From NCBI GenBank assembly GCA_944389945.1, contig CALXOF010000001.1, positions 157,868-221,867 of the forward strand: a DNA stretch of 64,000 nt. Direction: 5' to 3'. The DNA comes from an uncultured Kiritimatiellota bacterium. GTDB taxonomy: Bacteria; Verrucomicrobiota; Kiritimatiellia; RFP12; DVOR01. A model generated the notes under the pieces. That model had not been told where the DNA came from, searched no databases, and saw nothing but the letters and a program-made list of their open reading frames with translations. Numbering within the stretch: position 1 is the first letter of the stretch; every line of letters begins with the position of its first letter. Made by a program: the position numbers and the translations under genes. This document shows positions 54,316-61,089 of this stretch, piece by piece.

Positions 54316-56228
54316 TACAGATTTTACGGTGCCTAGCGCTCGGTGCGCTGGCTTGTGGGCTCTCCCTGGTGTTGACGCCGTTGGCGCGGTGGTTTATGCG
54401 CCGTATCGGCGCCGTTGACCAACCCGACAGCCGCCGTGTCAACAAGGTCCCCATCCCGCGCGGCGGCGGACTCGCGGTCGTCGCCTCCTGCTTCTTGGCG
54501 CTGGGGGCTGGACTCTGGCTGTGGCCGGAGACGTTGGCGGCTTCGCCGCTCTTTGCCATTTTACCGGCCTTCGCCGTTTCCGCGGTAATCTTGGTCGGCG
54601 TGGGCGCTGTGGACGACCGCTTTGGCGTTCCGCCGCTCCTCAAGTTGGGTGCACAGATTGTGGCCGCCGGCATCCTTTGTTGGGCCGGGGCACGCCTCAC
54701 CCTGCCTGCCGCTTGGGGGGCCTGGGCGCATTCAGCCTGGGTCTACATCCCGCTCACCCTCGCGTGGTACATCGGCGTTGTCAACGCCTTCAATCTCATT
54801 GACGGTTTGGACGGACTCTCTTCCGGCCTGGCAATTATCGCCACCATTGGCATGGTGGGTGCGGCCTTCTTTGTGGATGCCACCATTCATCCCGCCTTCT
54901 CCTTCATCTTTATCGGAGCCCTCCTCGGCTTCCTGCGCTACAACTACAATCCCGCCACCATCTTCTTGGGTGATTCCGGCAGTCTCTTTGTCGGTCTCGC
55001 CCTCGCCACCATCGCGTTGGTCTCCCGCCGCGGCGATGCCTTCATCGTCTCGATGGGGGTTCCCATTTTGTGCCTGGGTGTTCCGCTTATCGATACCTGC
55101 CTGGCCATTCTGCGGCGCACGTTGCGTGCCATTCTTTGCCGCGTCACTCCTGCCGATGCACTCCCGCAGGATGGTGCGCACTCTGCCGCCGTCATGACCG
55201 CCGACCGCGACCATATCCACCACCGCTTCCTTTCTCTGGCCGGTGGCAATCAACGCCGCGCCGTCTGGTGCCTCTACGGCCTGGCCATTGGCTTCTTGGC
55301 CGTCGGCTTCTTGGCCCTTGCTTTGCGCGAAGCCAAAGCCACCGTCTTCATCATCGGCTTCGGCGCCTTCGCGACCGTCGTCGTCCGTGCCATGACCAAC
55401 GTGGAACTTTGGGATGCCGGCCGCCTTTTGGCCCGTCCCGGCGCGCGGTGCGGACGCCGCTCCATCACGGTCATCCTCTATCTCATTGGCGACCTCGTCT
55501 GCATGGCCGGTCTCTATGTCGCGGTGCTTCTCTTCCATTTCGGATGCGTCTGGCCCGAAGCCTGGCCTCGCCTCGTCAATGTCTTCTTGGTCTTCACCGT
55601 GCCGGTTGCGCTCTGCTTGGTTGCCATTCGTGCCTACACCCGCATTTGGGGTCGCTCCACCCGTAAAGACTCCTTCCTGCTGATTGCCGCTGTCGCCGTC
55701 GGCTCTCTCTTCTCCCATCTCATCCTTGCCTACCTCGTTCCCGAGTTGGCCGCTCGTTTCCGCTCAGCCCACATCCTCTGGGCGGCCTTCCTGCCCATGC
55801 CGCTCCTGCTGATGCGCTTGGCCAAACCGGCCTTCCTTCAGTGGCTCGCCGCCAGCGAAAACGCGCGTCTCCGCCGCCGCTCCCTCACCGATCCCTCCAT
55901 TCCCCGCATCCTCTTTTATGGCGCCGGCGTCAACCTCCGTGCCTACATCACCCTCTTCGAGACCAACGTCACCCGCAACAACGTCGCCCTCATTGGCATC
56001 CTCGACGACAATCCCGGCCTCCGCGGACGTATCTTCCGCGACCTGCCCATCCTCGGCCCCCTCGAGACCCTCACCCCCGAGCGCCTCGCCCAACTCAAGC
56101 CCACGCGCATCATCGTCACCACCCCCGCCATCGGCCCCGAGCGCCTCGCCGTCATCCAAGCCTTCTGCAAACAACACTTCATCACCCTCGCCCGCTCCTC
56201 CATCGAAGAATCCATCCTCCCCCTCTGA
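54309..56228 (+). CDS. WecA/MraY-like phosphosugar transferase fused to a FlaA1-like membrane/Rossmann part
   Basis: 639 residues. Residues ~1-375 are a polyprenyl-phosphate N-acetylhexosamine-1-phosphate transferase: VNKVPIPRGGG, VGAVDDRFG, NAFNLIDGLDGLSSG, FLGDSGSLFVG and the cytoplasmic HIHHRF motif. Residues ~390-490 add four to five more helices, and ~500-639 a Rossmann-like segment (RILFYGAGVNLRAYI ... GILDDNPGLRGRIF) like the N-terminus of FlaA1/PglF-type 4,6-dehydratases, whose catalytic domain is missing. It would start a lipid-linked glycan in the inner membrane. Confidence 0.85.
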   Translation: MLIQILRCLALGALACGLSLVLTPLARWFMRRIGAVDQPDSRRVNKVPIPRGGGLAVVASCFLALGAGLWLWPETLAASPLFAILPAFAVSAVILVGVGAVDDRFGVPPLLKLGAQIVAAGILCWAGARLTLPAAWGAWAHSAWVYIPLTLAWYIGVVNAFNLIDGLDGLSSGLAIIATIGMVGAAFFVDATIHPAFSFIFIGALLGFLRYNYNPATIFLGDSGSLFVGLALATIALVSRRGDAFIVSMGVPILCLGVPLIDTCLAILRRTLRAILCRVTPADALPQDGAHSAAVMTADRDHIHHRFLSLAGGNQRRAVWCLYGLAIGFLAVGFLALALREAKATVFIIGFGAFATVVVRAMTNVELWDAGRLLARPGARCGRRSITVILYLIGDLVCMAGLYVAVLLFHFGCVWPEAWPRLVNVFLVFTVPVALCLVAIRAYTRIWGRSTRKDSFLLIAAVAVGSLFSHLILAYLVPELAARFRSAHILWAAFLPMPLLLMRLAKPAFLQWLAASENARLRRRSLTDPSIPRILFYGAGVNLRAYITLFETNVTRNNVALIGILDDNPGLRGRIFRDLPILGPLETLTPERLAQLKPTRIIVTTPAIGPERLAVIQAFCKQHFITLARSSIEESILPL

Positions 56229-56242
56229 TCAGAGCGCCTAGG

Positions 56243-56370
56243 GGAACCGCAGATTTCACAGATTTTGAGCAGATTAAGGGCGTGCTAGCGCACGCAGGAC
56301 TGCCAGAATAGGAAACCGCCGATTCCGCCGATTGGAGCCGATTAGGGGCCGGCTGCCGCCGGTTGATTGT
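56243..56370 (+). repeat. Two R2 repeats in tandem
   Basis: 56243-56310: GGGAACCGCAGATTTCAC ... AGATTAAGGGCGTGCTAG, GCGCACGC. 56311-56370: GGAAACCGCCGATTCCGCCG ... GATTAGGGGCCGG. It lies in the 789-bp gap 56229-57017, which also holds R8 and a structured leader. Confidence 0.65.
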
Positions 56371-56476
56371 TAAACAGAGGCTTCGCCTATCGCGCGTCTA
56401 TCGCGCGCTCCTGCACCTCCTGCATCTCCTGAACCTCCTGCACGGCCTTTGACGAAGCTTCTCCAAGAAAACAATA

Positions 56477-56527
56477 GAAACGCGAGGGATGGGACCGATA
56501 GATAGTAAGGCACACCGCGCCGAACGG
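56477..56527 (+). repeat. R8 dispersed repeat
   Basis: GAAACGCGAGGGATGGG to CCGAACGG, matching 4908-4954 and (inverted) 60893-60945. Followed by AATCAGCCAATCAGC-type sequence also seen near 14080 and 16926. Confidence 0.55.
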
Positions 56528-56675
56528 TCACGCGCCCCTTCTAATCAGCCAATCAGCTAATCCGTTCGGCGCTCTATCGGAGCGCCCTTATTATCTTCGT
56601 AGGAAACGTTCCCGGATACGCCTGATTGCCGCTTTCCCAATTGGGCTTCTGAAAAAAGGCTTGCTTGCCGGTGCA

Positions 56676-56697
56676 TGACAATGCTATTCTATTGTCA
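56676..56697 (+). promoter_or_regulatory. Promoter of the PEP-CTERM gene with an overlapping inverted repeat
   Basis: The extended -10 TGCTATTCT (56682-56690) lies between perfect 7-bp arms TGACAAT (56676-56682) and ATTGTCA (56691-56697), a likely repressor site. Transcription would start around 56697. Confidence 0.6.
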
Positions 56698-56700
56698 CGC

Positions 56701-56856
56701 TGTGGGAAAGCCACAGCTCCGTTTGCGCTTTGCGCGAACCAGTCGCTTCCAGGAAACCTGAGAACTTTCGAGTGTTGCGATGTGTTCGGCGAAGTGTGCC
56801 GTATCTGGCGCACTCTCTTTGCACGTCAACACTCGGGCTTTCTCAGGGCCTCCTGG
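56701..56856 (+). ncRNA. Strongly structured leader or small RNA upstream of the PEP-CTERM gene
   Basis: Three successive hairpins begin at the predicted transcript start: TGTGG/CCACA (56701-56715), GTTTGCGC/GCGCGAAC (56721-56739) and a long one with arms 56749-56777 and 56827-56856 (CCAGGA ... CCTGAGAA ... CGAGTGTTG against CAACACTCG ... TTCTCAGG ... TCCTGG). The long loop has a further AGTGTGCC/GGCGCACT stem. I recognise no known riboswitch, 6S, SRP or RNase P motif. Whether it ends separately or continues into the gene at 57018 is unclear; a TCTTTTTA run lies at 56877-56884. Confidence 0.5.
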
Positions 56857-57017
56857 AAGATGTGAAAAGGCGGTGCGTCTTTTTATGGTTGGCTAGAGAA
56901 GTGGAAACGGGCGTGCACGGACGCGTGTCTGTGACGCATCAGCCGAAGGGGCCCCCATCCTTCCCGCCCCGGTTCCCTTCGGTCCTCTGCGGGGCGGGGA
57001 AGGAGAAACGCACACAC

Positions 57018-57677
57018 ATGAAAAGAACACTGCTTACCGCGGCCTTTGCCGCGTTGGCTCTCGGCGTTGTCCAAGCAACGACGATGAACTGGACCTCTGT
57101 CGCCACCCAGAGTGATTTGACGAACTCTGGTGCCGGCAACATTCACGTCACCGGCGTGTCCGGGTCTTGGGCCGCTGCGTGCGTGATGACTTTTGGAACG
57201 GGGGCGCTTCCTTCCAATCAGTATCACGCCATCTTTGGTGTCGACAATGATACGACCGGCGAGACGAGTCGCTTCTTCTTTGACCCTCAAAATCAGGTTT
57301 CCGCCATCCAAAAGCATGGGGCGGACGCAAACGTCACCCCTGATGCCAATTGGACGGCGCTGACCCTTGAGGTTGGGAAGACCTATGAGTTCGTTCTTTC
57401 GTACGACAGCGCAAACCAGGCTTTGTCGTTCTATGTCGATGGAAAGCTCTATGGGACTGCCTCCAACTTCACGGCAATGAATGATTTGTATCTCTCGTGG
57501 AGTCGTCAGACCGCGACCTCGGGCGATACTATCCCTGGGACGACCTCGGCTGACATCTATTTTGTCAACGGAATGACCTATGACGAGGCCAAAATCGCCT
57601 CCCTCCCTGAGCCGACGGCGCTGGCGCTGTTGGCGTTGGGCGTGGCCGGCGTTGCGCTCCGCCGTCGCGTGGCGTAA
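57018..57677 (+). CDS. PEP-CTERM exported protein, LamG-like
   Basis: 219 residues. Signal peptide (MKRTLLTAAFAALALGVVQA), then a beta-rich domain with LamG/concanavalin-like features (YEFVLSYDSANQALSFYVDG), then PEP-CTERM: LPEPTALALLALG, hydrophobic helix, terminal RRRVA. It should be exported and its tail processed by an exosortase (none in this window). AAGGAG lies upstream. Closely related in signal, tail and NGMTYDE segment to the pseudogene at 15817-16483. A terminator follows. Confidence 0.88.
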   Translation: MKRTLLTAAFAALALGVVQATTMNWTSVATQSDLTNSGAGNIHVTGVSGSWAAACVMTFGTGALPSNQYHAIFGVDNDTTGETSRFFFDPQNQVSAIQKHGADANVTPDANWTALTLEVGKTYEFVLSYDSANQALSFYVDGKLYGTASNFTAMNDLYLSWSRQTATSGDTIPGTTSADIYFVNGMTYDEAKIASLPEPTALALLALGVAGVALRRRVA

Positions 57678-57691
57678 GTTCCCGTCACTCC

Positions 57692-57729
57692 AAAAAGCCC
57701 TGGTCTCGATATGAGGCCGGGGCTTTTTT
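57692..57729 (+). terminator. Terminator of the PEP-CTERM gene
   Basis: AAAAAGCCC ... GGGGCTTTTTT hairpin with a GGTCTCGATATGAGGCC interior, ending in six T residues. Confidence 0.85.
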
Positions 57730-57750
57730 GTGGGGTGGGGCGTCACCACA

Positions 57751-57858
57751 CATCCAAGCCTCCAAGCTCCCAAACTTCCAATTCAGCGTCCCGCGTGCGG
57801 TAGCACGCCCCTAATCTGCACTAATCTGCGTAATCGGCGGTTCCCCACACTGGCAGTC
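57751..57858 (-). repeat. Repeat array R4 + R2, inverted
   Basis: 57751-57780 is inverted R4 (CCAAGCCTCCAAGCTCCC). 57787-57858 is inverted R2 (GTGCGGTAGCACGCCCCTAA ... CGGCGGTTCCCC ... TGGCAGTC). Confidence 0.6.
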
Positions 57859-57871
57859 TTGGACAACGTGG

Positions 57872-57907
57872 TAGGACATATAGGACGTATAGGACGAATA
57901 GGACGGC
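57872..57907 (+). repeat. Tandem 9-bp repeat, four units
   Basis: Units TAGGACATA, TAGGACGTA, TAGGACGAA, TAGGACGGC. Part of the 402-bp gap 57678-58079, otherwise filled by a terminator, R4, R2, R1 and the accD promoter. Confidence 0.6.
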
Positions 57908-57937
57908 GGCTTCGCCGCTTTGTAACACGACCGCGCC

Positions 57938-58000
57938 CGTCGCCCCGTAGGGGCGCTCCGTTCTCAGTTTTCCGTTCTCCGTTCTCCGTTCTCCGGGGCG
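57938..58000 (+). repeat. R1 dispersed repeat
   Basis: GCCCCGTAGGGGC palindrome, five heptads (CCGTTCT, one CAGTTTT, others CCGTTCT) and a GGGGCG end. Confidence 0.75.
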
Positions 58001-58033
58001 CGCAAGCGCCCCTGTGCAAGAGGCGCGGGATTG

Positions 58034-58042
58034 TGCTAAACT
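58034..58042 (+). promoter_or_regulatory. Extended -10 promoter of the acc operon
   Basis: TGCTAAACT, transcript start near 58049, with AAAGGAG about 8 nt before ATG 58080. Confidence 0.55.
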
Positions 58043-58079
58043 ACGGTTAAATCTTTAACAAGGATAAAGGAGTCTCTTT

Positions 58080-58916
58080 ATGGCTTGGTTTACGAAGGCG
58101 CCCGAGGCGCCCCTGCGCGTGCCCACCGAGGCGCTTTGGAACGTCTGCAAGAAGTGTGGCGCCTACACGCCGAAGGACGAGTATGCCGCGAACTTGAAGG
58201 TCTGCCCCGTCTGCGGTGCGCATGGCCGTCTCTCCGCGCGTGAGCGCATCGCCCTCTTGGCCGACAAGGGCTCCTTCAAGGAGATCGCCGCCGACGTCAT
58301 TGCGCACGACCCGCTCACCTTCCACGACGCGAAGGAGGCCTATGCCGAGAAGGTCGCCGCCACCCGCGAGAAGACCGGCATCGGCGAATCGATCGTCGTG
58401 GGCACGGCCACGTTGGACAAGATTCCCGTGGTGTTGGGCGCGATGGACTTCCGCTTCATGGGCGGTTCGTTGGGTTCCGGCACGGGCGAGCGCATCCTCC
58501 AGGCCGCCGAGACGGCGCGCAAGCTCAAGTGCCCGCTCGTGCTCTGCACGGCCAGCGGCGGCGCGCGCATGCAGGAAGGCCTCGTCTCGCTCATGCAGAT
58601 GGCGAAGACCTGTGCCGCCATCCAGCGTCTGCGCGATGAGGGCCTCCTCTACATCTCCGTCATGACCGACCCCACCACCGGCGGCGTCTCCGCCTCCTTC
58701 GCGATGGTCGGCGACCTCAACATCGCCGAGCCCAAGACCCTCATCGGGTTCGCCGGGCGCCGCGTCATCGAGACCACCATCAAGCAGAAGCTCCCGCCGG
58801 AGTTCCAGACCTCCGAGTACCTCTTGGAGCATGGCTTCCTGGACAAGATCGTCGCCCGCAAGGACCTCAAGGCCTACCTCGCCAAGACGATCCGCTTCCT
58901 GACGGCCGCTAAGTAA
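58080..58916 (+). CDS. accD: Acetyl-CoA carboxylase carboxyltransferase subunit beta
   Basis: 278 residues; with AccA it moves the carboxyl group from biotin to acetyl-CoA, the first step of fatty acid synthesis. The N-terminal zinc ribbon is intact (CKKCGAY and CPVCGAH). MGGSLGSGTGERI, TASGGARMQEG and DPTTGGVSASFAMVGD mark the crotonase-type core. Starts after AAAGGAG; accA follows 14 bp downstream. Confidence 0.96.
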   Translation: MAWFTKAPEAPLRVPTEALWNVCKKCGAYTPKDEYAANLKVCPVCGAHGRLSARERIALLADKGSFKEIAADVIAHDPLTFHDAKEAYAEKVAATREKTGIGESIVVGTATLDKIPVVLGAMDFRFMGGSLGSGTGERILQAAETARKLKCPLVLCTASGGARMQEGLVSLMQMAKTCAAIQRLRDEGLLYISVMTDPTTGGVSASFAMVGDLNIAEPKTLIGFAGRRVIETTIKQKLPPEFQTSEYLLEHGFLDKIVARKDLKAYLAKTIRFLTAAK

Positions 58917-58930
58917 GGAGGAGACGCACC

Positions 58931-59878
58931 ATGGCCACCACCAAGAAACCTGTCGCCAAGAAGCCCGCCGCCAAGGCCCCCGCCAAGAAGCCCGCCGCCA
59001 AGCCTGCGGCTAAGAAACCTGCGGCCAAGGCCACTGCCAAGAAGCCCGCGGCTAAACCCGCCGCCGCCAAGAAGGCCACCGCCCACACCACCTGGGACAC
59101 CGTCCAGATTGCCCGCCACCCCAATCGCCCCCTGCTCATCGACTACCTCGCCGCCTGGGACCCTCAGGCGAACGAGTTGCACGGCGACCGCCTGGTGGCT
59201 GACGACCCCGCCATGTTCGCCGGCCTGGTCAACATCGGCGGCGAGCGCGTCGTCCTCGTGGGTCACCGCAAGGGCCGCACCACCGAGGAGAAGATTGCCT
59301 ACCGTTTCGGCATGGCCAACCCCGATGGTTACCGCAAGGCCATGCGCATCATGCGCTTGGCCGAGAAGTTCCACCTGCCCATCGTCACGCTCGTCGACAC
59401 CTCGGGCGCCTTCCCCGGCCTTGACGCCGAGGCTCGCGGCCAGGCCGAGGCCATTGCCAAGAACCTCGCCGACATGTCCGTCCTCAAGGCGCCCATCGTC
59501 GTCGTCGTCACCGGCGAAGGCGGTTCCGGCGGCGCGCTCGGCATCGCCGTGGGCGACCGCATCTTGATGCTTGAGCATGCCATCTACTCCGTCATCAGCC
59601 CCGAAGGCTGCGCCTCCATCCTTTGGCGCGACGGTCACATGGCGCCCCAGGCCGCCGAGGCCCTCAAGCTCACCTCCGACTGGCTCAAGAAGCTTGGCCT
59701 CATCGACGAGATCATCCCCGAGCCCAAGGGCGGCGCGCAGAACGCCCCAGCCAAGACCATCGAGGACGTCAAGCAGGCCATCCTCAAGGCCATCCGCGAA
59801 CTCAAGAAAATCCCCGTCGAGAAGCTGGTCGAGCAGCGCTACGCCAAGTTCGCCGCCATGGGCCGCTTCTCCGACTGA
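58931..59878 (+). CDS. accA: Acetyl-CoA carboxylase carboxyltransferase subunit alpha with histone-like Lys/Ala N-terminal tail
   Basis: 315 residues. From about residue 50 it is ordinary AccA: WDTVQIARHPNRP, LHGDRLVADD, GMANPDGYRKA, DTSGAFPGLDAEARGQ, GEGGSGGALGIAVGD and SPEGCASILWRD. The first ~48 residues are instead AKKPAAK-type repeats like histone H1 or bacterial H1-like tails, replacing the helical N-terminus of E. coli AccA. The Shine-Dalgarno AAGGAGGAG and ATG 58931 lie directly before the tail, and it is in frame, so it is part of the protein. Overall length stays near the family norm. Confidence 0.94.
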   Translation: MATTKKPVAKKPAAKAPAKKPAAKPAAKKPAAKATAKKPAAKPAAAKKATAHTTWDTVQIARHPNRPLLIDYLAAWDPQANELHGDRLVADDPAMFAGLVNIGGERVVLVGHRKGRTTEEKIAYRFGMANPDGYRKAMRIMRLAEKFHLPIVTLVDTSGAFPGLDAEARGQAEAIAKNLADMSVLKAPIVVVVTGEGGSGGALGIAVGDRILMLEHAIYSVISPEGCASILWRDGHMAPQAAEALKLTSDWLKKLGLIDEIIPEPKGGAQNAPAKTIEDVKQAILKAIRELKKIPVEKLVEQRYAKFAAMGRFSD

Positions 59879-59886
59879 GACCCGCC

Positions 59887-60843
59887 ATGTCCCACGCGCT
59901 GATCCTCACCGACGGCAAGCCGGGGCATGAGAACCAATCCAAGGCCCTCGCCGAGGGCCTTGGATGTTCTTTTGACCTTGTGCCTTGCACCTATCCCACC
60001 AAGGGCCGCAAGACCCTGTCCTACCTCTGTGACCGCGTGGGACTGCGGCCGGACCTCACGGGCGTGCTCCCCGCCGTCCGTACGGCCGCCGCCAAACGCC
60101 GCCCGGACCTGATCATCGGCGCGGGCTCCAACACCTTCTATTCCCTCAAACTCCTCAAGCGTGCGCTCGGCGTCCCCTGCGTCGCCATCCTCACCCCGGG
60201 CGGTTACCGCCTCGGCGGCTTCGACGCCATCCTTGCGCCGGTCTTCGACAACCCGCCGCGCCGCGCCAACCTCTTCCCCATCCCCACCAACCTCACCCCC
60301 GCCCGACCGGACTTCTACACCGCCCAGACCGCGGCCTTCTACGAGCGCTACGTGCCCAAACGCAACCGCGCCGTGGCCGTCATCATCGGTGGCAAAAACC
60401 CCGTGGCGGACGTGGCCCCCGATTGGCTCCGCACCCAACTCGAAGCCGTCTTCGCCGCCACCGAGGGGTGTGAGCGCTGGGTCACCACCTCCCGCCGCAC
60501 CTCCCCAGAGGCCGAGGCCGTCGTCGATTCCTTCCCCTTCGACTACAAGCTCCTCTTCTCCAAGGACCGCTTCAACCCCATCCCCGCCTTCGTCACCGAG
60601 TGCGAACGGCTCTTCGTCACCGCCGAATCCACGGGGATGCTCAGCGAGGCCGTCGCGGTCGGCCATGCCGCCGTCGAGGTGTTGGACAACCTCACCGTGA
60701 CCACCGGCAAGTTCGCCCGCTTCGTCGACAATCTCTGCGATGAGGGCTACGCCCACCGCTTTGACGGTGCCCTCGGCGAGGCCCGCCGCAAGGTCAACCT
60801 CGCCTCCACCCTCGCGGCCCTCAAGGCCCGTTTGGGCCTTTGA
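59887..60843 (+). CDS. ELM1/GtrOC1-family protein, putative glycosyltransferase
   Basis: 318 residues, 8 bp after accA. It has the ELM1 (DUF1022) pattern: ILTDGKPGHENQSKALAEGL at the start, LIIGAGSNTFYSLKLLKR, PNDVV-like segment altered to DAILAPVFDNP, VAVIIGGKNP and VTAESTGMLSEAVA with a GT-B-like nucleotide site. Bacterial members are thought to act on envelope glycans or lipids. A perfect 13-bp-arm palindrome lies at 59938-59964 inside the coding sequence. Confidence 0.82.
   Translation: MSHALILTDGKPGHENQSKALAEGLGCSFDLVPCTYPTKGRKTLSYLCDRVGLRPDLTGVLPAVRTAAAKRRPDLIIGAGSNTFYSLKLLKRALGVPCVAILTPGGYRLGGFDAILAPVFDNPPRRANLFPIPTNLTPARPDFYTAQTAAFYERYVPKRNRAVAVIIGGKNPVADVAPDWLRTQLEAVFAATEGCERWVTTSRRTSPEAEAVVDSFPFDYKLLFSKDRFNPIPAFVTECERLFVTAESTGMLSEAVAVGHAAVEVLDNLTVTTGKFARFVDNLCDEGYAHRFDGALGEARRKVNLASTLAALKARLGL
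59938..59964. repeat. Perfect palindrome within the ELM1-like gene
   Basis: Arms TCCAAGGCCCTCG and CGAGGGCCTTGGA around a single C, 51 nt after the ATG. In mRNA it would form a very stable hairpin early in translation. Confidence 0.6.
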
Positions 60844-60892
60844 CGTCCCTTCTCCACGAAGACACGAAGGAACGCAAGGGCCTGGGCGCTTC

Positions 60893-60945
60893 ACCGTTCG
60901 GCGCGTTGCGCCTCACTCCCTATCCCCATCCCTTGCGTCTCTTTC
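60893..60945 (-). repeat. R8 dispersed repeat, inverted
   Basis: CCGTTCGGCGCG to CCCATCCCTTGCGTCTCTTTC, the reverse of the 4908-4954 and 56477-56527 elements. Confidence 0.55.
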
Positions 60946-60976
60946 GTTTTCCTGTAAAGTGTCTTTATATAAAAGA

Positions 60977-61006
60977 AGCGTGGCGAGTTGTACTCGCCAC
61001 GCTTTC
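60977..61006. terminator. Terminator between convergent operons
   Basis: AGCGTGGCGAG-TTGTA-CTCGCCACGCT with TTTCTT on the plus side and a T-rich tail on the minus side, so it may serve both the acc operon and the P-type ATPase gene. Confidence 0.8.
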
Positions 61007-61020
61007 TTGTTGGACTTTGT

Positions 61021-61074
61021 CCGTCGCGCGCTTGCCGCGCGTTCCGTTCTCCGTTCTCCGTTTTCCGTTCTCCT
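61021..61074 (+). repeat. R1 dispersed repeat
   Basis: GCGCGCTTGCCGCGCG replaces the usual GCCCCG palindrome; then CCGTTCT/CCGTTTT heptads. It lies just before the stop codon of the ATPase gene (minus strand). Confidence 0.65.
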
Positions 61075-61089
61075 GCACGCGAGGCGCCG

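Noticed and set aside
56665..56865. A 66-codon frame upstream of the PEP-CTERM gene
   Set aside because: It starts before the predicted promoter and runs through the long hairpin; structure explains the sequence better than coding.
56701..56884. 6S RNA as identity of the structured leader
   Set aside because: Length fits, but there is no closing stem between the 5' and 3' ends and no large central bubble.
57938..58000. Heptad-repeat stretch considered as a CRISPR or minisatellite array
   Set aside because: Units are 7 bp without spacers and the same block recurs at unlinked sites, so it is a dispersed repeat.
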